A DNA stretch of 64,000 bases from Phorcus lineatus (GCA_921293015.1 OV121081.1:60343022-60407021), one strand, 5' to 3'. Positions 1 through 12,645 are shown, numbered from the stretch's first letter. Notes: generated from the letters alone by a model not told the origin. Program-made: numbers and translations.

Positions 1-197
1 TCAATGGGCGCGGCCATTTTGATTATATCGCAAATGACACGGCGTCGCCGATTGGCTATAGTAAGGGAGGTAACTGGAGATAACTAAAACTCGCCAGTGA
101 GGGCGCTGATATCAAGCCAGAAAAGTCTTATCTCTGCAGCAAGGGTTAACTTGGACAGTTCGAGACTGGCAATAGTTAAGCTTTGCGTAGGAAGATG
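1..197 (+). repeat. 197-bp CpG-rich dispersed unit, copy 1
   Basis: This block recurs at 27813-28009 with only three substitutions (at copy-1 positions 57, 109 and 135) and no indel, about 98.5% identity. It is clearly richer in G+C and CpG than its surroundings. It contains GCCATTTTG (YY1-like), CGATTGGC (inverted CCAAT) and AGTTCGAGACT (weakly like a Pol III B box). The left limit is unknown because the window starts inside it. Just past the right end is ATGTAAGT, which could be a splice donor at 205. It could be a duplicated promoter or first exon, or the head of a young retroposon. Confidence 0.85.
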
Positions 198-1424
198 ATA
201 CAATGTAAGTTATCATTATGACAATAAACAGGTAACAAGTCGAGATTTATGATCGAAAACCGGACTTTGGCGCGTCAATGAGTCAAACGTAATTTTTGAA
301 ACTTATTTATTACAGACAATACGTTACATATAGATTGTTAATACCTAGTAGGTCATTTAGCTAATATGCATGTAAATGGCACGCAGAATTTCGATTTCTT
401 AACATTCATATAGCCGTTTTAAATTTACAAACGAAAACAACAAAATGTCATAATTTTGGCATCTAAGGGATACAGATACAACTTTAGGTAATTTAAACTT
501 AACTCAGTTCAAATGATATTTTGACTCTATTAAAAGCACCATACAAAATTCATTAAACATACCCCGTGTCACTTTATATACATAATGATTAATGTAAAAT
601 AATTGCAATTCATTTTTTCACCTTGTTTAGAATAAAATCATTGTAGGTATAAGCTCTTTAATAGTTGAGCATGAACGTTTATTCAGCAAATGCCTATTTT
701 ACAATTTATATGTATAATCCAAGACATGAGAACTAAATTTATACATTACTTACTAGATGTTTTACTAAATACCTTTGTAACCTTTGATTTTGAAGGATCG
801 ACGAAAGAAGTAGATGTGGCATAAAAAAAAACATGCAACACGCGGGTTTTGCCGCTGTATCGCCATATCAGGTTGTATTCTTTTAGCATTTCGTTAGAGT
901 TGCATGTACATTGAAATATGTACACTATCGCTGTTTAATGAATTTACTATCTCGCGTTAAAAACCAAGTCATTAAACTAATGGATGGTATAGCTTTTATC
1001 TCATTAAATACCAAACCACTCACTAATTTCATTAAAAAAAATCATTTAACAGGACGTCGTTGTAACATTAATGTAACAATTTAATGATATGCTTAAACCT
1101 AAGAAATAACCTATGGTTTTCAACTGAGCATGGAGATAAATAAAGAAATATTATATTTGCATATTATTAATGTTACAGGATTAAGGTAATCGCCTTTCCT
1201 TTTACATAATTTGCACTGCTAAAAGGTCTTTGTAGGGATCAAACGTTTGCTGAAATATTTACTATGTCACTGACATAAGCATAGACACATTCATTGTGCC
1301 AAACACTTTATGTTGACGAGTATAGAGATAATGCTCAATATATACATTCATCCACACATTTGTGAGCCTAACGCATTTTGAGTGATCTGTTGGTTAGTAT
1401 AACTGACAGTAACACAAGGACAAT
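198..1424. other. No recognised feature
   Basis: AT-rich sequence with short homopolymer runs. I see no coding-like frame, no repeat shared with the rest of the window and no RNA gene. Confidence 0.5.
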
Positions 1425-1550
1425 CACAACCTTACACAGAAATCTCTGTTAGAGTAATTGGAAACCTAACAGGCATAAACAGATAAGGACTGGTGTCAAT
1501 TTTATTGGATACTCCGGCCTAATCAGCCCTTTCTAGCAGACTTAGAAGTA
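1425..1550 (-). repeat. Dispersed repeat family F, copy 3 (inverted)
   Basis: The reverse complement reads GATTAGGCCGGAGTATCCAA, then CTTATCTGTTTATGCCTG and GTTAGGTTTCCAATTACTC. This matches the family F copies at 46305-46575 and 52418-52690 at roughly 80-85% by eye. Only the core of about 100 bp is kept. A second shorter echo of the GTTAGG..CCAATTACTC..AACAG motif lies at about 1605-1637, also inverted, so two fragments may be present. No coding function is proposed. Confidence 0.7.
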
Positions 1551-1640
1551 TTGAAAGAAACGTTCCCTGATGGGTAATATGTAAGGTGTAGTCCTCGAAA
1601 AATTATATAAAACAATTCTGTTAGAGTGATTGGGGTCCTA

Positions 1641-3044
1641 CAAATATTTCGCACTTACGATTTTAACAAGATGGTATAAAATATGAAATTATCAGCCTCC
1701 TGGAGTATTTATTTCATTTCGATTCGAGTTCTACTGAACAATAACGCAAATGATATTTTCGGAAGCATTAATATGGCAAATCATTGGGCTCCACTTCGGT
1801 AATCGGTAAAAGAACTGAGTATCACTTTAATACGGTCCGTCGTCTAGTTAGACGCCTACATAAAACCCGTCTCAAGATGGTAGGCTTTATGTTATATTTC
1901 GGTGTCAGCATGTGGCTTTAGTATCGTCCTGAAGAATTGCCTCTTTTCAAAATCGTGGTTTAAGTAATAAAAATGTGCGTTACCCCTTCAGCCGTTTGAT
2001 TGAGAGTCATAGAAATAGACTAAACAAATGTTGTTATGTATGAATGAACATTACTAATAAATTTAGTAAGAGAGGAGTTAGACCCAGTTGTTATCAATCA
2101 TTTTGACAGATTTGCCACTTATGCCACTTTTTATGGGTGTTAATACTTGATCCCATTGTTACAGAGCTGTGATCAAACATCTCGAGATCAATTATCTAAC
2201 ACAGATCTCATTGTGCATGCACGGAACCTTCTCAAACAAAACCTGAGCGCTAATCCCAGAATTGAAAGGTATGCTTAGAACAGTGGCTGCACGTTATTAA
2301 CATTTTTGTTACTTCGACACTGGCGTCGTCTGTTTATTATCTTTTTTTTTTTGAAAGTACATTCCCAGAAAGAGTTCTTACATTATAGACATAGATAATG
2401 ATTGTGTTCAAATTGCATAAATGTTGGGTTTTTTTGTACTTGTTGAACTAAGATAAACATCACAAATACAACGAAAATAATCTGCCAATGGTCTTTCTTT
2501 ACAATTGCTTCTGAAAAAGTATGAGTTGTAGTTCTCTGACACTCGTCTTATAACAAACATGTTCTCTTGAACCTTTTGAAGTGTATACTTTAATTAACAT
2601 GAGATATTCTAGCATTACTATTATAATGAAGTTCCCTTTTATGTCTTATAAATGTCCCTCAAAGAAGTTTAGATCATTTCACATTACTACCTTGTTAATT
2701 AAAAAAGAATCATTCATGCATCATTTTATACCTCTTTACCTCTTGGCAAAATGTAAAAGAGGCACAGTCATGATAGCCGAAGGATTAGTTTATTTTGCAT
2801 TTGACATTTTCCTGACAGAAAAAAACTATTGAAATAAATTACTTTTATTTTTGTTTAAAGGCATACAAAGAAATCCTCTTCAGTTGAGTTGTTTTATGAT
2901 ATGTCATGAGAACTAGATGAATAGAATTCGAGATTATTAAAAACATCCATCGCTATATAACCAAATCAAAGATAATATGTAATTATCGTTACATATTGAA
3001 GTTCTTTATTTGTTTTGTTATCTTAAGGTTCAAAAAGGATACTT
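1641..3044. other. No recognised feature
   Basis: AT-rich spacer. The only long frame (2581-2832, 83 codons) has chance-level length and no recognisable motif. Confidence 0.5.
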
Positions 3045-3079
3045 AAACTTCAGCTGAAACTATAAATACGAGTACGACG

Positions 3080-3778
3080 GGAACTCAACAATTTCATAGA
3101 AGTGGATATAAACCAGAAGCCAATGGTTGTGATATTGATTTTATTTTTCAATACAATATCTCCCTGGACCTCGATGCACTTTGCCCATTTGTCTTTGAGA
3201 CATGAAAAGGCATAACTTCAGAGGTCAACATGCTGCTCCTCTTCTTCTTGATCTCCTGTCTCAATTGCTTCAACAAGTCAGCGTAGTAGTTTTAGGTGGT
3301 TTACATGTTTGGTGATAGGATCCTAGTGACGAATCCACGTTTCATTTCATTAAATTTATTGGGATCAGATGTCCAAGAGCTCATTTGAGACTTGATTCAA
3401 CTCTCTGGTGTCGTGGTGTCGATCTCGTGCATTTAAATTTCGTGGCAACCGTCTTGCAGAAACCTTGCAATCATGGTTAAAACACTTCCGTGAGAAATGC
3501 CAAACTCTGTAGATATCTCGACCACCTTTATTCTACGATCGGACATGATCCAGCCCTGGACCCCATGCAACCATATCATCTGTAATGACTTCATCAGGCC
3601 TTTCCGATCGCGGGTCATCGTCCAAGGGGCCCAGAGCCTGCATAGACTCAGCTGACAATTTTGCAAAAGTAGAATTTGAAGGGGCTTCGATCAGATGTTT
3701 ATGTACTTCGGTCGCATTTACCCTTTCTTTCGCAAGCAATTTGATAAGCGCACGATGCTCAGTTTTAGATCTTTCCAT
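3080..3778 (-). pseudogene. Degenerate mariner-family transposase
   Basis: Read on the minus strand from the ATG at 3778. The first frame gives an N-terminal start MERSKTEHRALIKLLAKER, followed by DDDPRSERPDEVITDDM, the usual mariner linker. After a frameshift near 3590 the adjacent frame continues SDRRIKVVEISTEFGISHGS, the second helix-turn-helix. Further down, in broken frames, are ETWIRH.DP (the first catalytic Asp position before it now reads Asn), YYADLLKQLRQEIKKKR and, at the end, KCIEVQGD. The second catalytic Asp motif (QDNAP) is missing, so an internal deletion is inferred. I could not define terminal inverted repeats. The copy cannot encode an active enzyme. Confidence 0.9.
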
Positions 3779-3789
3779 GATTACAGGAA

Positions 3790-4210
3790 GCTATCTGTGT
3801 TCAACAGACTGTAAATCTCAAATAAATGATCGGGTAGGGTTTTTTAAGTGTGTAAACTGTCGTCAGTCAATAATGACACTAACAATGATGTCTTCAAGGG
3901 TGTATCAATACTAACGTCTATGAACTTATTGACTTCCCCTCTAATGTACAAGTTTCCTGCATAATCCCACAAAGAATCATAATTAACTATTTCCTTATAC
4001 CTATTCATGTCCATTCACTTTCAAAATTGACGATCACGAATTGGACGAGTGGAGTTTGTCATTCATATTGTACAGGCAATAATATAAATTATGTATTGAT
4101 TAAGTATGAAAGTGAAAATGGTTATCTTGATTTAGACATTTGAGCTACATAGGTCAAGCAACGGGATTTTTAAAATTATTTTTCTTTCTACTAAAGAGTC
4201 GTTGCCTGAC
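3790..4210. other. No recognised feature
   Basis: Right flank of the mariner remnant. It may include the element's untranslated end, but no matching inverted end was found. Confidence 0.4.
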
Positions 4211-4214
4211 TGTA

Positions 4215-4450
4215 TTCAAAATACAAAAAAAGTGGCACCTACAACGTTACCAATATGGTTTCAGCGAATGGCGAGAACATTTTATATTCCTCTTGGGAAA
4301 ACAAATCAAGAAAACCACTTTGCAGTATTTCACAGCTTGCTTCAGATCCTAGAACAACCATGTCATTTCAAGTTGAGAAAGTTTGTAATAAATTTCTGCT
4401 TATTTCTCGTTTATGCCAGCGAAATGCACATAACTGGAAATAAGAATATT
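4215..4450 (-). repeat. Dispersed repeat family C, copy 1 (inverted)
   Basis: The reverse complement contains GAAATACTGCAAAGTGGTTT followed by TCTTGATTTG, the most conserved block of family C. Other copies are at 13395-13590, 24645-24755, 38695-38860 and 43725-43850 (plus) and 30235-30445 (minus). The match to the 30.3-kb copy runs from about CAAGAAAACCACTTTGCAG to CATAACTGGAA on the plus strand. Small ORFs here are by-products of the repeat. Confidence 0.75.
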
Positions 4451-4459
4451 CATGAAATT

Positions 4460-5744
4460 ATATGTCTTTACTGAAAGGGCTGTTTGTTTTCCATCATCTT
4501 TTTGCAATGACAAATACTGCATTTCGAAAAAGAAGTGCACCATTGACGTCACGAAAATAGGACATAATGTTTTTTAAAACATCCTCTGTATTGATTGAAC
4601 AAAAGCTCAGAACCATTCTACTGAATGTTCTAGAATAAATAGTTTTTATTATCTAATGAAATCTTAAATGAGTGTTTACTTATTTTAGCCTTCTATCGCG
4701 CAACACTCTTATATACAGACACTAATATATAAACAGTTCCATTAGTACCTCGTCTACTTGTAATCCTAAGTTTTCTTTTCTAAATCCCATTAATTTTAGA
4801 AAAGAGAACATATTTCAAAGCAGAAGATTAAATGAGACTATTTCAAGAGATTTAATGATACCCATGTTCTGATAGTAAAACAGAACTTTAGTCCTATATA
4901 CCTTTATACACTCTTTATATCCTGCACCTCGTCATAATAACTTTATTTTGCCAAGAACAACAAACCTGTTTCTAACTGGTCAATTTGTCACTATGATGTT
5001 GTGAATTTCAAATGTTAACTTAGAAATAAGAAACTAATGAAAAAGAAATGAAAGAATATCCGACTGTATTTGCTTTCAATAATGTTTAATCATCATTAAA
5101 TGTAATTTGACTTCTTATCGTAATAACTTCGATTCTCGACTTGACACCATTTTTATACAATGTATATGTCTTGTTACATTTATGTAATTCCTGAACTCTT
5201 TTTACTCAAACCAATATATGTATATCATATTATTGAAAGATCAGATTTAGCAGAATTCGATTATAAAAATTTTTTTTTTCAAAATAAGGATGAAAATGCT
5301 ATATTGAAACAATGATAGTTATTTTGCTCTTCTGTTACGCCAAGAACAAAGAAGCAAAACAATAAAACTAAGATGACCGAGCCTATATGATGTAATGATA
5401 CATAGTGGCTTATGTACACATGGTCCAAGTACATTAGTTGCAACATAATTGGAAACATATACAAATGGAACGTCAGGTATCAACAAAATAATTTTACTTT
5501 GACATTCTCATATCTAACATCAAATGTACACGTAAGTATAAAAATTAGTGTATTTGTTACGAAGCCACCATATACTGAAGGGGAGCACAATTTGAAAAAT
5601 GAACTAGGAGTTGAGACTGCATATTGACTTAACAGACCCGCTGTAGCTGAGAAAACACTCAATAATTTGTTAATTGACTATGAATACAATGAATTTGGTG
5701 TAGGGACAATTATATTTCGCAAGTAAGGAAACCAATGCATCTCG
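4460..5744. other. No recognised feature
   Basis: AT-rich spacer with only short open frames on both strands (all under about 75 codons) and no recognisable motif. Confidence 0.5.
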
Positions 5745-6030
5745 GAGGAAAAATGATTTTGTAACAAGATAATGGATTCCTATAAACGTCAACAAATTGC
5801 ATTCAAAACTTAATTCCTAACAAGCGAGGACTTATTTGAGATCACCCGGCAGAACTAGTTTTACTGCAAATCAATCAATAATCAATGGAGCCAACTAAAT
5901 TACTTGTAAGTGTAATACAATGAAGGTGTTTAGGAATCACGTTTCGTCTAAGATAAATACATTGATCAGAAGAGAGCGGATAGATGGCCTTTTTACTTAC
6001 GCCTGCATTCGCTGAACACGTCCTGATTTC
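5745..6030 (+). repeat. Dispersed repeat family G, copy 1
   Basis: Diverged direct duplicate of 15760-16050. Shared landmarks in the same order are ATGGATTCCTAT..CGTCAACAAATTG, GGCAGAACTAGTTTT, ACAAATCAAT..ATAATCAATGGAGC, CAACTAAATT..CTTG and a closing TACGCCT. There are indels between landmarks. The copies are about 10.0 kb apart with nothing else obviously colinear between them, so a dispersed element is likelier than a segmental duplication. Confidence 0.75.
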
Positions 6031-7190
6031 ACATTGCGCTGACATGCTTCATCAGGTTTGCATTCCTTTTAAGGCCTTTTTAAAATAATGCGTATCCAGC
6101 TGTATTGTTTGGTAGGAATATCATTCCACAATATTATGACATCAAAATCATATTTGTTTTTATCAATGTCAAAGTACCTTATTCTAATCTTGAAGTATAC
6201 CACCCTTTAAAACTAGCCGTAGCTAAAGAAGAACCCACAATCCGTTACGTCAGTGGTATTTATGTACTCGGATGTCCCTTACGTCCTTGTTCATCAATGG
6301 ACGGTTTTGTCAAATTCAGAAAAAAGAAAGAACGATAGGCAAAAGTTTCTAAAATGTGTTTACGTCCAAACGTTCTTTTCACGGCCCTGCAAATAGTAGG
6401 CTAATTCTTTTTCTATTTCTTTTTATAGCAGTAGACTGATATGGGGATGCTTTTACATTTTTTATTTTCATTAATCACATTTTTTATTTTGTTGTATTGG
6501 CAGAAAATATTTTCTAAATAAACAAAGAATACATAAACAATAACTTTACATGATTTACATTATGATAAAACATCTTTACGTTGGTACGTTCTCTCTTTCT
6601 ACCTTTGTACCAAACTGTTGCATATTAGTGGTAAAATGGTCAGGGTGGTTATTCATATGCAATCTAAATGAAAGCTAAACAAATATTTTAAACAAAAACC
6701 GTTATCGTAACCAAATTTTAACCTTGATTTTGATTATTCTAAGGGTATTAATAAGCACGTTCATAATAACGGCTCCTACCAAATACTGAAGGGCATGAAA
6801 AATAGGTAAATAATTTGGGATTGAAATCAATTCCATAAATGTAAAGTGGTAAATTATTCAAAACCCTATGCTAATACCTTTAAACAATAATGAAATACCA
6901 GAAAACTTTTCCTTTGAAACTTGATAAATGAAAAAGAAATAATGGAAATTTCTTTAGGAATTTTAAAATGTTTGTATACTGCTTTTGATGTAACTTATGA
7001 TCAAAACATAACATTAAAATCAAAATTAAGTAAATCAATAGAATTATTCTAAATATCAAGTTATAACTTTCTTTAAATGGAAATAAAGGGGAAACTCCAA
7101 TTACTGTCAGAGACAAACTTTTGAGTCATTCATGTTATTCTTTACAGGTAGTCATGTCCAATTTGCCTATGTGATACAGTAAAGAGGGCA
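6031..7190. other. No recognised feature
   Basis: AT-rich sequence with short chance-level frames. I recognise nothing here. Confidence 0.5.
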
Positions 7191-7194
7191 TAAT

Positions 7195-7490
7195 AGCCTA
7201 GTCGATGAGGCAATAATGCATATACAAATATTAATAATGATGATACTTATATTGCGCTGGACTCCACACCACAAAGGGGCATGCTCAAAGCGCCACACAC
7301 ATTATTACCCTGGTGTAAGGACAAACACTCCTCTTTTGCAATCTAAACTCGTTTTCAACAATTTTTCACTTATTAAACACGTGGGTGTAAATCATCCTAT
7401 AGAGTTGACAAATCAGGGAGAATCGGGATCGAAATGATGAGGGAAAAAGACGAAAAGAAAGGCAGAGTGAGGGTAGCCTGTTTGAACCAT
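7195..7490 (+). repeat. Marine-invertebrate interspersed repeat
   Basis: Contains AATAATGATGATACTTATAT then TGCGCTGGACTCCACACCAC, AAGGGGC, CTCAAAGCGCCA and CACATTATTACCCTGG. From memory this order is a frequent interspersed repeat in mollusc and other marine invertebrate genomes. It is followed by GATCGGGAATCGAAATGATG-like sequence (as GAATCGGGATCGAAATGATG) and AGTGAGGGTAGCC. The family assignment is from memory and was not tested by a search. Confidence 0.55.
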
Positions 7491-7816
7491 TTACGATCCG
7501 CAAGACATACGCTGAGATACATTATCATCATCAACGGAAATCAAGAGCGGCATCGATGAGGAATACCCTTAACATTTGCTCAATGATGCTGTACTGCACA
7601 AATATATTATCATAAAAGAGCTAATTAAAATATTTTCTTACTCGAACGCGTTCCATACTCCTTTAAATGTAAACCAATGCATTCCTTAAACATTTTCTGA
7701 GAAATGTGTTCATTCTATTGCATTGTAATATCTTTATATGCACAAAAATATTTTAATGTTTTTGTTATCCATGGAACAAACTTAAACAGATATTCATCTA
7801 ACGGAGAAATAAGATA
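7491..7816. other. No recognised feature
   Basis: AT-rich left flank of the MITE below. Nothing seen. Confidence 0.5.
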
Positions 7817-8446
7817 TACAGCTGCATGTCAAAAGTTTGTTCACTTTCTACTTTTTCTTAGTGCAAATATCATGTAATTTGGATTTGGTTTGAAGGTCAA
7901 TAAAATAACTTTAACAGAACTTACAGAGGATCTCCAATTGTCAATATGTAAAGAAGTCATTTTTCAACTTATTATTGGATTGTCTAGTCCCTCTTACTAA
8001 AATTCGATTTACGGCATAATCAAAATGACAGAAGTGGTCTCATTTTCAAGATTCCGATTTCCTTAAATTTCGATTAAATAACCCATTTTGACTCTCTGAG
8101 AAAACAAACCGCAAAATCATATTGACTTAATGGAAAGTAACAAACATGACTTATTTCTAAAGTTATTAATCACTTATAAAGATTTTTGTAGGGGAAAATA
8201 AAATTTACTGTTTTCGAAATTTTGACCCCTGGTCACATCAGTGACCTGCCAAAAACTAATACGGTTCAATTTTGGGTATAGTATACGGTTGCATTAAGGT
8301 GCAATGAATCTTTTCTTCTGTACTGAAACTTCAAAATTATCCATTTATTTTTCGCTATGCTACGATGCACCAAACACATGCCACATTACATGATATTTGC
8401 ACTACGATACGCAGGTATGTGAACAAACTTTTGGTATGCAGCTGTA
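7817..8446. mobile_element. MITE with about 64-bp terminal inverted repeats and TA ends
   Basis: The left end at 7817 reads TA-CAGCTGCATGTCAAAAG, then TTTGTTCAC and, further in, TAGTGCAAATATCATGTAAT. The reverse complement of the right end (from 8446) reads TA-CAGCTGCATACCAAAAG, TTTGTTCAC and TAGTGCAAATATCATGTAAT. The arms match over about 64 bp at roughly 80% or more, with a variable stretch in the middle. Both outer edges are TA, as expected for Tc1/mariner-type target duplication. The 500-bp interior has no transposase, so this is a non-autonomous element of about 630 bp. A solo end of the same type is at 40210-40290. Confidence 0.88.
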
Positions 8447-8900
8447 TTGTATAGAATTCATAGTTAATAACGAGAACAATCTCCAACTCGTAAGAAACAG
8501 GAGAAGTAACTTGTAAATGCGTAGATTTCTTCTGTAAAGACCACGATCAAAATACGCTATGTGGAGTTTGTTCGGACTTTGAACATTGAATTGATTGTGC
8601 AAATGTTTTCAGGATAGTTTGAGATTGATCAATATTCGGACAAATTTGATAACACTGAGGTCTAACAATTTTCAACAACATATATATTGTATGATGTGTA
8701 GACATATGGCAAGGCTAAATTCGCTGTATACCTTTATAAGGAAAACTTCAGTCGACGGGACTTTTGATAGATAAACATTTATAAATTTCTCAAAAAAGTT
8801 AATGGTCAACCAATTATTTTTGTTTGACATTTTAATAGACACAGGAAACATGTAAATCAAAACGTTTATGCACACTTTTGGTCAGAATGAGTTCAATATG
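8447..8900. other. No recognised feature
   Basis: Spacer between the MITE and the Tc1 element. It may include the Tc1 3' end, but I could not fix an inverted repeat. Confidence 0.4.
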
Positions 8901-9004
8901 TCTCAATGTCGAGTCTGTTGTCCAAAGTATATGCAACTTTTATAAACAACTATTCTGAAGATCTGACGAAAATTGGCCATTTGGAGCATAATGAGGTCCA
9001 ACAA

Positions 9005-10025
9005 AACTGTCTCAAATTCGATAACTTTGTAAATAACGAGTGAAACCACCACCTCGTAAGCAGTCGACACAACGACGAGGCATGCATGACGTCGAAAATA
9101 CATCTAGGGAATGGCCTGCCACTCTGCCTGAAGGAATTGCACCAATTCTTGAAGATTATCAGGTTGCCTCTGATTGTCTCTCACACGTCTGCCCAACTCA
9201 TCCCATGCATGCTCAATTGGTGCCAAGTCAAGAGTATGCAGGCCAATCCATTCATTTAATATTATTTTGGGTGAGAAAATCATTAACAACTCGTGCTCTA
9301 TGCGGTATAGCATTGTCATCTTGAAGAACCTGCTCCAATTTTACGAAAACTTGGGATGACAAAAGGCTGTGAAATTTCGTCTTTCTACCTTATACGCGTT
9401 AAATTTCCTTGGACGGCGAAAAAAGGAGTCCTGTGATGTACCGAAATTCCAGCCCACACCATTACCGTACCACCTCCAAAGCGATGGCGTTGTCTGAAGT
9501 TAAACTCAGCAAATCTTTCTTCTTGCCGCCTATAGATGCGAGGTCTGCCATCATTGAACTGTAATGCAAATCGGGACTCATCAGTGAAGAGTACCCGCCC
9601 CCATTGATGCCGTCACCAGTCTCTATGACGTGTGCACCAGTCACGACGATCTGCCCTAATACGTTGACGAAGAGGTGGTCGAACCGCTTGTCGAGATCGC
9701 AGACGATTTCTTATGGTCTGGTCAGATACCTGAACACCACTTGCATTTAACAGTTCATCTTTCAGACATCTCGTGTAACAACGCGCTGACGTAAGGCCAT
9801 TTGAATGACATGTCTGTCTTGACGTTGCGACGTTGATCTTGGCCTAACAGACCGTGGGCGATTCTGAATTGAATTGGTTGCCTGGAAAAGCTGCCATAGT
9901 CTCCTAATCACACTCTGGCTACAACCGATTATCTGTGCCACATTCCTCTGTGTAAAACCCTGATGAAGCCACGCAATGGCTCTTTCTTCTGTCAAGTTCA
10001 CTCAACTGACGTCTGACCATGTTGA
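9005..10025 (-). pseudogene. Nearly full-length, frameshifted Tc1-type (DD34E) transposase
   Basis: Minus-strand reading. The N-terminal frame (9762-10001) gives LTEERAIAWLHQGFTQRNVA and then IIGCSQSVIRRLW, a Tc1 helix-turn-helix with the NRPRS.RPRST linker. Next come LFTDESRF (first catalytic Asp, about 9590), YRRQEERFAEFNFRQRHRFG, GGGTVMVWAGIS, LQDDNAIPHRA (second Asp, about 9310) and DLAPIEHAWDELGRRVR (catalytic Glu, about 9210). The end reads RGGGFTRY near 9020. These lie in different frames, so several frameshifts are present, and the stretch around 9310-9370 looks shortened. The order and spacing fit a Tc1/mariner superfamily element that was autonomous once. Its inverted ends were not resolved. 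Confidence 0.93.
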
Positions 10026-12420
10026 AATTTCAACTGAGAGCAGCTCGGTCATGGAAGGTTTTTTTATGCCCAAACTGTTCATGGAAAGTGCAAAGTGCAC
10101 GTGCAAGGACATAATTAACTCCAAAAAGTCGTACCCTACTGCGTTTGGGCGATGCAAACAGTTTTATGGAGCCTTGTTTTGAGCTTTACTTTATGGTTTA
10201 TAAGGAGACTGTCAAAATCGTTTTGTTTGAAAATGACATATGCCTTGTATACAGGTTCTGTCGTCAGGATTTCGTGAACCAATTTCGACACGATTTCCGC
10301 AAATAATTTCATACATGTATCTGATATGTGCATTGACAATTACCTGGTAGAAAAAAGGTTTGACCTTTCTTTTGAGTAGTATACATTAACAGTATATAAT
10401 GACTTTAAATGTTTAAAAGAACACAATTTTTATCACTTACAAAACCAAAGAAAAGCATATATATCAAGCGGACACCATGAATTATATTTCTGTTGTATCA
10501 GCTCTCACTTGTGATCTTGACAAATTTATTGTTCAGGGGGTATGGAATATCTAATTTAGTTTTCCACAAGGAATTTACAAGTTGCACCACCGATGCATAT
10601 TATAGAAAAAACCATTCCAATTCAACTTAACCATCTCTGGATCAATATCTTACCATTTTAATTGAATCTGTCTCAGTGCGTCCTCCTTGTAGGCCTGTGT
10701 AGACACTTTAGTAAAGCATGAATAATTACAATAATAGAATGGTTTACTTTAGTTGTGGAATTGCCTATTCTAAGAAAATTTGGCAATTGCACTTTCATTT
10801 TATCTTTTCCAAGAACCTTACTCAATTATGTCTGTCGTATGCTTGTTTGATGTGTTCTCAGACGATTTTGAAAATCAAATGCTTACTTAAACCTTAGTTA
10901 ATGAGATCGACTGACTGAGGTGACCCGCTATATCTAACGTCCAGCTGGATGAAGAGATTTTTGCATTTTGTTCATAACTGTTATGTAGTTTCTAAGGCTC
11001 CGAAGATCAATTCTGTTGTTTACTGTTTAGTTACTACTCCAAGGAAAGAAGTTTGAAAAAGAAAATGATCATGTCATTTGCTTCAGATGCACAGTTTTGG
11101 ATATGTTCTGAAAAATAAACCCGGTTAATTGTTTGCCCGTTTTCTGTGTACTGTTAATTATGAATAAAACATATTCTGTACAACTAGTTATTACTAATAA
11201 CTGAAGCGCACATAACTCTATTGACCTCCGAGAAAAGACTTCCATTGTCAAACAAACATTTGCCATAGCACATCTCCGAATTTGACTGGCACCTCCAAAT
11301 ACACGCAGCAAACACGAATGGGGTTCATGTCGTGGTGTATTATGTAGCCCGTAAGTTCACCGTCCCGAGGAGACGTACTTGTCTTGTGAAAATTAATCAA
11401 CTCCTCAAACAGAATTTGTTTATCAATCTTTAAAAACTTAACACATGCTTTAGCTGAAATACGTAGGGCAAACTGACTAAAGTTCGGACACCTCCCGAGG
11501 TCTACCGAACTTCGGAAACCTTTTACTAGGAGCTGACCTAATAATGCGAACATTTCTTGAAATCTCTCTGTTTTAATGTGTATCTTTTCAGTATGCTATT
11601 TCATATATATCTCTTTTTTACTCTCTCGGTAATATTTCTAATCGAACGTTAGTCTTTTGGAACAATTAATGCACTCAAAAAGGAAGCTTTAATGAAAATA
11701 TTGACTCCAAGGTCAGGAAATGTGGGAAGCTCCAAAATATCTTAAACTATAATCATTATCATAGACAAACAACTAAATGGTCCATTTCTACTAAACTTTG
11801 GTAATAAAATGGCAATATAAATGTTGATGACCTTGGTTCAGCCAGCTTTGACCTTGGTTCGGACGCTTCTTAAATTTTATTTCAAAGCTTTTGTAATTTT
11901 GTAATTTAATCAACAAACGTTCAGGAAACAAACTAACAATTATCACAAAATCATGATGATATTTGATATTTGGCGTCGAATGTCTACAAATGTGATGCAT
12001 GCGGCAGTTTCGAATTTAATATCGGAAAGCATGCTCTGTACCAATGAAAAAATAACTGATATGTATTTAAATTATATAATAATTTTGTACTACTCATTGT
12101 CTGTTTCGAGATGTCTGAAATCATGATAAATATTTTAAGCCATGGATTAGGGGCAACTGTCCGAAGTTGGGGCAGAACTCTTATTTCCGTCGTTAAAAGC
12201 TAATTGAATAATCTAGTGATTCATAGCAATCGAACAACTGGCAAAAGAAATAAATACAAATATGATTATACAATAACATGAACATACTTTTAGTATATCA
12301 GACAGTTACATATGATTTATTATTCATAATCTAGACATCTAGTTTCAACTATGATCGATTAAACACTAAAAATAGAGCTGTACCATTAATACTCATTGGA
12401 AATGAAGTAATGTCACTAGA
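10026..12420. other. No recognised gene; one moderate ORF of unknown status
   Basis: Mostly AT-rich. A minus-strand frame at 11248-11553 (101 codons) is somewhat richer in G+C than its surroundings and includes FEELINFHKTSTSPRDGEL. I do not recognise it, and its length is not beyond chance for this composition. Nothing else stands out. Confidence 0.4.
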
Positions 12421-12424
12421 TTTT

Positions 12425-12645
12425 AGGAGAAAAGTTGGTTTAAAATCATTTTTGATTGGTAAAAGATTCTTTGGCTTTTATGCTGTTTGATACAAAAAAT
12501 ACTTTTTAAATTTAGATATGCTTTACATGAGCTTACAAATTTCGACGATTTCTCATGTAGAGGTGATTTGAAAACGCTTTTCTGAAATTGTGACCAGTGT
12601 TAATTCGGAAAAAGCACGTCCGCAGCAGCAACTGATCGCTTAAAG
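12425..12645 (+). repeat. Dispersed repeat family M, copy 1
   Basis: Shares with 21640-21835 (plus) and 31680-31815 (minus) the ordered blocks GATTGGTAAA, TTACATGAGCTTA, TTTCTCATGTAGAGGTGATT, TGAAAACGCTTTTCTGAAAT and AAAAAGCACGTCC. All three are diverged. This is an old interspersed repeat, of a kind I associate with mollusc genomes. Confidence 0.7.
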
